NCBI GenBank assembly: GCA_949346185.1
Contig: CASGVX010000013.1
Coordinates: 1 to 15,378, forward strand
Source of the DNA: an uncultured Lachnospiraceae bacterium
GTDB lineage: Bacteria; Bacillota; Clostridia; Lachnospirales; Lachnospiraceae
DNA length: 15,378 nucleotides
Direction of reading: 5' to 3'
A model generated the notes under the pieces. It was not told the origin of the DNA and searched no databases. It saw only the letters and a program-made list of their open reading frames with translations. Positions 1 to 6,032 of the stretch are shown in pieces; position 1 is the first letter of the stretch, and each line of letters starts with the position of its first letter. Both the position numbers and the translations under genes were made by a program.

Positions 1-19
1 CTGTTCATCCCATCATAAG

Positions 20-52
20 GTGCTAGACATCCAGTGGATGTCTGTTCAGCAC
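20..52. repeat. Imperfect stem-loop downstream of the LRR gene
   Basis: GTGCT+AGACATCC (20-32) pairs with GGATGTCT (36-43) and AGCAC (48-52), with an AGT loop and a 4-nt bulge at 44-47, giving 13 base pairs. It lies beyond the stop codon of the minus-strand LRR gene. No T-tract follows on either strand, so it is not a standard intrinsic terminator. It may be a 3' mRNA-stabilising hairpin or part of a repeat that continues outside the window. Confidence 0.5.
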
Positions 53-109
53 GGATCGAAACGGAGTGTAAAAGCCAGAGTTGCGCAAGCACAACGGTCG
101 ATGCCATTA

Positions 110-1180
110 TCAATAAGCCTTGACCTTGTATTGATATTCTTTCTTCCACTTCTGCGCCCGCTTGTAGGCGTAGGAAGTTTTTTTCGCATAGATGGTGAGC
201 TTCTTTAGTGTCATGATCTTGGAGGTATACACAAAAGCATTCGCACCAAACTTTTTCACGCTGGGCGGGATGATGACCTTCTTGAGATTCTTGCATCGTA
301 CGAAGGCATACCGCCCGATGCTCCTCACTCCCGGGCTAAGCGTCACCTTTTTCAGATTCTTGCAATATCCAAAACAATCTTCCGGAACTTCTGCCAACGA
401 TCCGGGGATGACGGCTTCTGTCAGTTTTGTATATCCCAATGCGGTTTCACCCATGGATTTTAAATTTCTGGAAAGGCGTATTTTCTGAATCCCAGATGCA
501 ATAAATCCCTGATCCCCCACTCGCTCCACGGTATCAGGCATGGTGACTGCTTGGATACGGTTGCAAGATGCAAAGCAATGATCTGCAATACTCTTTACGC
601 CATAGGGTATCAGGTAATTTGCGGCTTTTTTTCTTCTCGGTACGTTGAGCAACCTTTTGCCATCCTTGGAAAAAAGGATGCCGTCTTTGGATTTAAAATA
701 ATTGTTTTTGGATGACACCTCATATTTTTCTAATTTTTTCAATACTTGATAACTAAATATCTCGTGTTTAAACACTACAGAAATCTCTTTTACATATCTG
801 GGAATTATAATGTGTTTAACTTGTGGAAGAGGGTCACCTTCTTCCCCGGGATTAAACAATTCAATTACCGTCACTTTTTTTCCGTGTATTTTGGCAGGAA
901 TTTTGACCTTTTTCGCTTTTAGTTTAAAACCAATAATTTTTACTTCTTTCTTATGGTTGATGTATGTGTATATGCAGTTCCCGGATTCTCCATAAAAAAA
1001 ACCTCGTCTATTCATAAATTCCTGCATGGTACGCCCTTTGGTTTTTTCACCTTCTTCAACATCCCAAAGCAATTTCCGTTCTTTGCTTTTCTTTGCCTGT
1101 ACGCTGGTATTGGCGAGGAAGAGACAGGCAAGACAGATAAAGCATATATTTAAAATCTTCAAAATATTTTTTCCCTTCAT
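110..1180 (-). CDS. Secreted BspA-type leucine-rich-repeat protein
   Basis: A 356-residue protein with an N-terminal signal peptide: basic start, hydrophobic core at about residues 6-23 and a likely cleavage after VQA (residue 29). It is therefore probably exported. Residues about 165-320 carry LRR_5/BspA-type repeats, seen as recurring SIxxxxFxxCxxLxxVxxP patterns (for example around 197-215, 264-283 and 287-305), preceded by the typical DGILFSKDGKRLL segment. The tail (327-356) has the KKLTIYAKKTSYAY ending common in such proteins. Residues 30-160 are lysine-rich and unassigned. A strong ribosome binding site (ACCTCC on the plus strand at 1189-1194, i.e. GGAGGT) lies 8 nt before the ATG. 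It starts 19 nt after the protease stop, so the two are probably co-transcribed. BspA-type repeats usually mediate surface adhesion or protein binding; the ligand here is unknown. There is no visible sortase motif or cell-wall anchor. Confidence 0.85.
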   Translation of the reverse strand: MKGKNILKILNICFICLACLFLANTSVQAKKSKERKLLWDVEEGEKTKGRTMQEFMNRRGFFYGESGNCIYTYINHKKEVKIIGFKLKAKKVKIPAKIHGKKVTVIELFNPGEEGDPLPQVKHIIIPRYVKEISVVFKHEIFSYQVLKKLEKYEVSSKNNYFKSKDGILFSKDGKRLLNVPRRKKAANYLIPYGVKSIADHCFASCNRIQAVTMPDTVERVGDQGFIASGIQKIRLSRNLKSMGETALGYTKLTEAVIPGSLAEVPEDCFGYCKNLKKVTLSPGVRSIGRYAFVRCKNLKKVIIPPSVKKFGANAFVYTSKIMTLKKLTIYAKKTSYAYKRAQKWKKEYQYKVKAY

Positions 1181-1199
1181 TTCAATTTACCTCCATATA

Positions 1200-3461
1200 T
1201 TAACGATCAAATGACAATGCCTGCCAGTCGTTTTTAGTATAATTATTCTTCCCCTTTAGGCAAACGCTGGATCCAGGATCATATCTGGCATCCTTCAAAT
1301 ATCGCATCAGGTGCCGAAGTCGATAGCGGTAACTGCTCCGGTAATTGCTCTTCTTGCTTATTTCGTAGGGGCAGAACACAAATGGCGTGAACGATCCATT
1401 ATTGCTATAATAGTGCAGTAACTTATTCGTAGCAACTTTTGTGGCCACAGAATACCGTTCTTTCATATAATTTACAGAATCCGTGTAAAACTTATTGCTG
1501 ATATCTGTATTTTTAAAGTATCCGGTACCAAGTCGGGAGGTTGTCAAGCCATTTTGTGATGCTGCCGCTCTTTTTATGTCATTTATTCCATTGCTGTTTA
1601 TTAGGGCAGATTGTATTTTATCTGTATTGTTATTAAATATTCGTTGAATCTCCTTTTTTCCAGCATCACTCCCATCACACATACATTTATGGGAATAGGC
1701 GTCCCCCGCCACATGGATGGCCATGCCCAGCAACTGCAGTCTTCCTCTATTCAGAGTAGGTTTCTTCGAGGCATCTTCTAAATTAACTGTGGCAGCCATA
1801 TTCATCACGGCCTTCAGTTCTTTCTGGCTCTGAGCCTTGAGAGTGGTACTCAGTTCATCGGAACTATTGTAGGTTGATGCCAGATTGTTAAGGGTTTGAA
1901 TTTTTCCATCCCATTTCTTAGATGCTTGGAAAAAGATTTTTGCAGTGCTAACATAGTTGGTGCTGTTCCTAGCATGCAGGATGTCGTATTTCCCCAGCGT
2001 CTTTTTATCGTCTGCATGTCTTACGGCTACCTTGACTGCATGCACCTCGGGGGCTTTCATGCCGTTGACTGCCGGGATCAAGGCGGCATGATCGGGTTTT
2101 CCCCAGCTTGCCTTTAGGGAAACCGGAATCTCATATGTGGGCTTGAGGACGTGTTCTGACACTGTGTGAGTATCTGCATCTTGAATTTGGCTGGAGTTGA
2201 TTTCTTGCCAATTATCCGCCAGTTCTGGGTGGCTGCTGGCATTCCGGTAGTTCAAGATTCCCCAGCCATATTTTTCCGGGCTTCCCTTGGCGGTGGCACT
2301 CCTGCCCATCAGGATGCGGATATCTTCCCCAGTCTTTCTTGGATTTTCTGACCAGAGAAGCGCAGCGGCGGCTGTGACGTGGGCGGCGGCATAACTAGTA
2401 CCGCTGCCCGCTCCTTGCATGCCCCAGTAACTTGTGATGGGGATGTTTTCTCCCGGAGCGGCCAGTTCCACTGCCTTTCCCGTATTACTGAATGTGCTGT
2501 GCTCCATGTTTTCGTCAATGGATGCTACCCCGATAACTTCCGGGTAGTTTGCGGGATATTCCACCGTCCCCTGCTTCTCCTCCCCGCTATTTCCCACGGA
2601 GGATACCATAAGGATGCCGGCTTCCCCAGCCTTTTTGACCATGTCACTGAATATGTCTGAGGGCGTTTCCGTCCCGAAGCTCATATTGACAATGTCGATT
2701 CTGTTGTCGATGCACCACTGCAGAGCCTCCAGCACTCGGCTCAGCGATGTTTGGTTGCATTCGTCCAAGATACGCACGCTGTGCAGACCTACCGGGGCGT
2801 TTTCGGGTATGATGCCTGAATGGCAGCTGCCGTTTTTGTTGGATGCAATCAGATTGGCTATGATGGTGCCGTGTCCTGTCATATCGTCGGTTCCTTCTTC
2901 TGGGATTAGGCTCACCTGGCTATTGAATGGAATTTCACTCAATGCATCTATGCCCGAGTCCAAGATGGCTACATTGATCTTCTTGCTGTTGGATGTTTTT
3001 TTCACGGAATCTGCGGACATAGCGGATACGTTCCATTTTTCTTTTGCTAGGCTCCGTATGTCTTTCCTCAGTGATTGTTCCTTGGTCTCTGTGCTGCTTC
3101 TGCCTTGGCCGCTGAGGGTGATGTTTGGCTCTACGGTGACTCCTTTCTTTTGATCTAGGGCTTGTGCTTGGTGGGTGGTTAGTTCTGCTACTAGAATATT
3201 TGCGTCTTCCAGAGTGTTTTCTTCTTGAGTTTCTTCTTTAATTTCGTCTTCGTACTGTTTAGATATTTTTTCGTAGGTTCTGTCACTTTCTGTCTGAATG
3301 ATGTATTCTTTCGGCTGGCTTGCCCCCTGCGCTTGGCGGCTTGTTCCCGGGATGCCGGTGGAGAGCAGCAGCGTTCCGCAACAGATGGCGGCAATCCACT
3401 TTTTGTTTTTCATATTTTTCTTCTTATTTCCTTTTTTTTGTGCTGGTGTGTTACTGTCCAT
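1200..3461 (-). CDS. Secreted subtilisin-like (S8) serine protease with C-terminal HxxxDxxxH domain
   Basis: A 753-residue protein. A lysine-rich start and hydrophobic stretch at about 22-36, with a possible cleavage near QAQGA (about 47), indicate export. Residues about 50-140 look like a propeptide. The S8 catalytic domain spans about 145-405: Asp168 in AILDSGID, His197 in MTGHGT, oxyanion Asn291 in SSVGNSG and nucleophile Ser356 in GSGTSYAAAH. The usual GTSMAAP is changed to GTSYAAAH, but the triad is complete. Residues about 470-753 form an extra domain with LLGMAIHVAGDAYSHK (His583, Asp587, His591), resembling the metal-binding helix of zinc-dependent phospholipase C/HET-C-like folds; this is inference. 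An alternative start at Met17 (plus-strand 3413) would give a more standard signal peptide. The strongest Shine-Dalgarno-like site (GGGAGG, 3493-3498) lies 31 nt from the chosen ATG and has no start codon at normal distance, so the start is uncertain. Confidence 0.88.
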   Translation of the reverse strand: MDSNTPAQKKGNKKKNMKNKKWIAAICCGTLLLSTGIPGTSRQAQGASQPKEYIIQTESDRTYEKISKQYEDEIKEETQEENTLEDANILVAELTTHQAQALDQKKGVTVEPNITLSGQGRSSTETKEQSLRKDIRSLAKEKWNVSAMSADSVKKTSNSKKINVAILDSGIDALSEIPFNSQVSLIPEEGTDDMTGHGTIIANLIASNKNGSCHSGIIPENAPVGLHSVRILDECNQTSLSRVLEALQWCIDNRIDIVNMSFGTETPSDIFSDMVKKAGEAGILMVSSVGNSGEEKQGTVEYPANYPEVIGVASIDENMEHSTFSNTGKAVELAAPGENIPITSYWGMQGAGSGTSYAAAHVTAAAALLWSENPRKTGEDIRILMGRSATAKGSPEKYGWGILNYRNASSHPELADNWQEINSSQIQDADTHTVSEHVLKPTYEIPVSLKASWGKPDHAALIPAVNGMKAPEVHAVKVAVRHADDKKTLGKYDILHARNSTNYVSTAKIFFQASKKWDGKIQTLNNLASTYNSSDELSTTLKAQSQKELKAVMNMAATVNLEDASKKPTLNRGRLQLLGMAIHVAGDAYSHKCMCDGSDAGKKEIQRIFNNNTDKIQSALINSNGINDIKRAAASQNGLTTSRLGTGYFKNTDISNKFYTDSVNYMKERYSVATKVATNKLLHYYSNNGSFTPFVFCPYEISKKSNYRSSYRYRLRHLMRYLKDARYDPGSSVCLKGKNNYTKNDWQALSFDR

Positions 3462-3492
3462 TGTCTTTTCTTGATTTTCTACCTTATATTAA

Positions 3493-3525
3493 CCTCCCTT
3501 CTTTCCTACGGTTTTTATTTTACCA
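3493..3525 (-). promoter_or_regulatory. Candidate extended -10 promoter and SD-like site for the protease operon
   Basis: On the minus strand the sequence TGGTAAAAT (plus 3517-3525) is an extended -10 element (TG-N-TAAAAT). No good -35 is seen at 16-18 nt, as expected for extended -10 promoters. A GGGAGG at 3493-3498 follows about 20 nt downstream, but no ATG, GTG or TTG stands at a normal distance after it. The next in-frame start is at 3461. Confidence 0.4.
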
Positions 3526-3540
3526 TAATTTTCCTAGGAT

Positions 3541-3564
3541 AAATCTTAAGAATTATTAAGATTT
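3541..3564. promoter_or_regulatory. Inverted repeat, possible operator upstream of the protease
   Basis: AAATCTTAA (3541-3549) and TTAAGATTT (3556-3564) form a perfect 9-bp inverted repeat with a 6-nt spacer. It falls where the -35 region of the minus-strand protease promoter should be, so it could be a repressor or activator site. No regulator is encoded nearby. Confidence 0.4.
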
Positions 3565-3692
3565 TAGATAAAGAATTCTCCACATACTTGTCCACAAGTG
3601 GAAAATGTGATAAATGCATCCAATTCAACGAAAAAAATAAAATATTATAAAATAATTATATTATAATAGGAAGAAATACAATCAATCAAATA

Positions 3693-3777
3693 TATTCTAC
3701 ACATGGATTGTAAAATATTATTCTATTCTATTAAAGTAGACAATTAAATGATTATTTGCCGATTTTATTCTATTCTA
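3693..3777. repeat. TATTCTA repeats in the AT-rich origin tract
   Basis: TATTCTA occurs at 3693-3699, and the longer TATTCTATTCTA occurs identically at 3719-3730 and 3766-3777, 47 bp apart. They lie between the AT tract and the palindrome. They may be part of the DNA unwinding element or a protein-binding iteron; no function is proven by sequence. Confidence 0.55.
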
Positions 3778-3807
3778 CCTTTGTCGATAGAAAACCTGTT
3801 CACTCTT

Positions 3808-3843
3808 AGTTATGCACAAATTGTATACAATTTGTGCATAACT
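3808..3843. repeat. Perfect 36-bp palindrome with two opposed DnaA boxes
   Basis: The half-site AGTTATGCACAAATTGTA is followed directly by its exact reverse complement, with no spacer. Each arm contains a TTATGCACA DnaA box (3810-3818 plus, 3833-3841 minus). It can form an 18-bp hairpin or cruciform. It lies about 430 bp before dnaA, far from the ends of both flanking genes, so it is unlikely to be a terminator. Confidence 0.9.
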
Positions 3844-3985
3844 TTTCTTTCAATTTTAAAAAAATATTAGGTTTTCCACAAAGTTATCCACATTATCCAC
3901 GAAATCCTTTTAAAATCGACATTTTATGAATTTTATCAATGTGAAAAATTATACAACAACTTTATCCACAACTTCTGTGGATTAC

Positions 3986-4017
3986 TGTGGATAACTTATT
4001 ATGTTAAGTTATCCACA
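3986..4017. repeat. Inverted pair of consensus DnaA boxes
   Basis: TGTGGATAACTTA (3986-3998) and TAAGTTATCCACA (4005-4017) are perfect 13-bp inverted arms with a 6-nt spacer. Each begins or ends in a consensus DnaA box. It is the dnaA-proximal end of the box cluster. Confidence 0.85.
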
Positions 4018-4114
4018 TATTATTATGCTATAAATACTAACATAACGAACATACGGCTTTCAGCGGCATCGCCATATATAAATATAACTGTTTTTTCTTT
4101 TCTAAAGTTATTCC

Positions 4115-4156
4115 TTGTATTTTCCCCATATTTGATATAAAATATGAATGTATAAT
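4115..4156 (+). promoter_or_regulatory. Candidate dnaA promoter(s)
   Basis: TTGTAT (4115-4120), a 17-nt spacer and TAAAAT (4138-4143) form a plausible vegetative promoter. A perfect TATAAT at 4151-4156 lies just after it, but has no convincing -35 at 16-18 nt. Either would give a dnaA leader of roughly 110-125 nt. The DnaA boxes upstream would allow autoregulation. Confidence 0.45.
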
Positions 4157-4191
4157 GTGTTATTTGTCGCCCTTCTTTAAAATTGCTTAAA

Positions 4192-4241
4192 AAGGGGTTA
4201 CAGCCCCTTATACGATTATATAATTGCTACCGAATAGCAAT
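4192..4241 (+). promoter_or_regulatory. Two tandem hairpins in the dnaA leader
   Basis: AAGGGG (4192-4197) pairs with CCCCTT (4204-4209), and ATTGCTA (4223-4229) pairs with TAGCAAT (4235-4241) around a CCGAA loop. Neither is followed by a T-tract, so they do not look like attenuators. They lie 20-80 nt before the dnaA start and could affect mRNA stability or translation. Confidence 0.45.
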
Positions 4242-4273
4242 GCGATTTATATATAAGAAAAGAGGAAGAAGCA

Positions 4274-5650
4274 TTGGAAAATCAGCTGAAACAAAATTGG
4301 GATGAAATATTGGAGCATATGCATACGACCTTCTCCATATCTGACGTGTCCTTTCGCACGTTTATTCAGGTATTGAGCGTATACTCCGTGCAGGATGACA
4401 TGCTCACTGTCCTGATTGATAATACTTCCATTGGAGATAGCAAGGAATTTATCGAAAAAAGATACTCCGTCTTTCTTTCTGTTTCCATTGAGGAAGTCAT
4501 TGGCATCCATTTCGATATTCAATTTATCTCTCTGTCAGAGATTAAGGACATGCCAAAGAAAAGCAGGGAGGAACTTTCTCCTTCCAAAAGAAAAAAACAT
4601 ACGATTATTAATCCCTATTATACCTTCGATACCTTTATCGTGGGAGACAACAATGATTTTGCCCAAGCTGCTTCCCTCAAAGTGGCAGAAGACCCCGGCG
4701 AGAGCATTAATCCTCTCTACATATATGGCGGCGCCGGATTGGGGAAAACCCACTTGATGCATGCCATTGCAAACTACATTATGGAACATGATCGTTCTAA
4801 ACGGGTAGTATATGTAACCAGCGAGACTTTCACCAATGAAATTGTGGAAGCGCTCAGGGGTAGCAAAAATGGATCTTCCAAATCACTGAAGGAATTTAGG
4901 GAGAAATATAGGGAGAATGTGGACGTGCTGCTGATTGACGACATTCAGTTCATTATCGGCAAGGATTCCACCCAGTCAGAATTTTTCTTTACCTTTAGTG
5001 ATCTGACAGACAATAAGAAGCAGGTTATCATATCCTCGGACAAACATCCATCCAATATGACGACTTTGGATGAAAGGTTTCGCTCTCGTTTTGAAATGGG
5101 AATTACAGTGGATATCAAGCCGCCGACCTATGAAACCCGAATGGCCATTCTCCGCTCTAAAGTGGACAAAGAGCATATCCATATCGAGGATTCTGTTCTA
5201 GACTACATTGCGGACAATATCACCTCCAATATCCGGGAATTACAGGGAGCAATCAATCAGGTCATTTCCTTCGCAAAGCTCTGCGAGAAGGAGGCAACCA
5301 TGGAACTGGCCATGCAGGCATTATCCGATAAGATTAACCCTGACATGAAAAAGCCTATTACCATTGACTATATCTTGGAGATTGTGGCAGACCACTTTAA
5401 TATTACCATCAATGACATACTCTCCAAAAAGAGGAGCAATGCCATTACTTATCCGAGACATATCTGCATGTACCTCTGCAGAGAGCTGACAGGCAGTTCC
5501 CTCTCGGAAATTGGAAGCAAGATTGGTGCCAGAGACCACTCCACAGTGATTCACAGCCTAGACTTTATTGAGGATAGAATCAAGATTTCTGACCCGGAAA
5601 CGATGCAGAACCTTGATGTGCTGAAAAAAAAGATTGACCCTCAGCAATAA
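4274..5650 (+). CDS. dnaA: Chromosomal replication initiator protein DnaA
   Basis: A 458-residue AAA+ initiator that binds DnaA boxes at oriC and opens the duplex for helicase loading. Domain I is at about 1-85, a short linker follows, and domain III starts near residue 112 (INPYYTFDTFIVG). Walker A GGAGLGKT is at 152-159, Walker B LLIDD at 219-223, and the sensor region has ISSD and RFRSRFEMG. Domain IV carries the DNA-binding signature GARDHSTVIH at 418-427. Length fits the family (about 440-460). The start is a TTG at 4274, with AGAGGAAG (4261-4268) 8 nt before it by the GAGG core; the N-terminus ENQLKQNWDEILE matches family starts, and no better ATG exists. Boxes on both sides of the gene suggest autoregulation by DnaA. 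Confidence 0.98.
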   Translation: MENQLKQNWDEILEHMHTTFSISDVSFRTFIQVLSVYSVQDDMLTVLIDNTSIGDSKEFIEKRYSVFLSVSIEEVIGIHFDIQFISLSEIKDMPKKSREELSPSKRKKHTIINPYYTFDTFIVGDNNDFAQAASLKVAEDPGESINPLYIYGGAGLGKTHLMHAIANYIMEHDRSKRVVYVTSETFTNEIVEALRGSKNGSSKSLKEFREKYRENVDVLLIDDIQFIIGKDSTQSEFFFTFSDLTDNKKQVIISSDKHPSNMTTLDERFRSRFEMGITVDIKPPTYETRMAILRSKVDKEHIHIEDSVLDYIADNITSNIRELQGAINQVISFAKLCEKEATMELAMQALSDKINPDMKKPITIDYILEIVADHFNITINDILSKKRSNAITYPRHICMYLCRELTGSSLSEIGSKIGARDHSTVIHSLDFIEDRIKISDPETMQNLDVLKKKIDPQQ

Positions 5651-6032
5651 TATATCAACAGCCTGTGGCAAACTCTTCCACATATTCACATTTTGCGTGG
5701 ACAACTTATTCATATTCTTTTTACAAGAAAATCACGTTGTGAATAATTGGAGTATTTTACACAGCAAGTCCAACGAAAATTCACGATTTATCAAAGGGGA
5801 GTTTTCTTGGAAACAGAGGGCTCGAGCTAGTTATGAACTTCATAACAGCCTATAATACTACGAATACGATTAAATATTCATAATTATATATTTATTTTGA
5901 AACCTGAAAATAGCCTTTACAGAGCGAATGCCGTTCACTTTATTCACATGAACTTATGCATAGCGAGCGATATTTGCCTTGAACAGCAAACCGAAGGTTT
6001 GTTTGCGAATTAAGTAAAAATGGGGGATTTAT
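5651..6032. other. dnaA-dnaN intergenic region, probable second part of oriC
   Basis: This 382-bp gap has no convincing gene. It contains DnaA-box-like sites: TTTTACACA 5755-5763 and TTATTCACA 5940-5948 on plus, TGTGAATAA 5738-5746 on minus (all fit TTWTNCACA), and weaker TCTTCCACA 5674-5682 and CGTGGACAA 5696-5704. An AT-rich run lies at about 5870-5900. In Bacillus subtilis the matching gap holds the unwinding site, so a bipartite origin is inferred. A hairpin CAAACC-GAA-GGTTTG lies at 5987-6001. Confidence 0.65.
5828..5856 (+). promoter_or_regulatory. Candidate dnaN promoter overlapped by a 17-bp palindrome
   Basis: A perfect -10 TATAAT is at 5851-5856, with only a weak -35 (TAGTTA, 5828-5833) at 17 nt. 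GTTATGAA-C-TTCATAAC (5830-5846) is a perfect palindrome with 8-bp arms that fills the -35 to -10 interval, as an operator would. The dnaN start is about 175 nt further on. Confidence 0.4.

Larger units (their letters stand above)
3571..4020. other. oriC: Origin of replication (oriC), part upstream of dnaA
   Basis: A non-coding stretch dense in DnaA boxes (consensus TTWTNCACA). Plus-strand boxes: TTATGCACA 3810-3818, TTTTCCACA 3872-3880, TTATCCACA 3884-3892, TTATCCACG 3893-3901, TTATCCACA 3962-3970 and 4009-4017. Minus-strand boxes: TGTGCATAA 3833-3841, TGTGGATTA 3976-3984, TGTGGATAA 3986-3994. Weaker sites are TTCTCCACA 3576-3584 and TTGTCCACA 3588-3596. A nearly pure AT tract (about 3629-3669) and TATTCTA repeats (3693-3777) could be the unwinding element. 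The position next to dnaA, with genes diverging from it, fits a Firmicute origin. Confidence 0.9.

Noticed and set aside
80..95. GTTGCGCAAGCACAAC hairpin as a terminator for the LRR gene
   Set aside because: The stem is short, with a G-T pair, and only TTTT appears several bases later on the minus strand; too weak to call.
2614..3153. Plus-strand open frame of 179 codons
   Set aside because: It is antisense to the catalytic domain of the protease, whose triad is intact.
3808..3843. The 36-bp palindrome as an intrinsic terminator
   Set aside because: The stem is AT-rich, lacks a loop, and lies between two divergent genes where no transcript ends.
4018..4050. DnaA-trio motif downstream of the last box
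   Set aside because: No run of consecutive trio triplets is seen; only isolated CTA triplets occur.
5634..5855. Plus-strand open frame of 73 codons after dnaA
   Set aside because: It overlaps the dnaA end and origin elements, has no binding site and no recognisable protein features.
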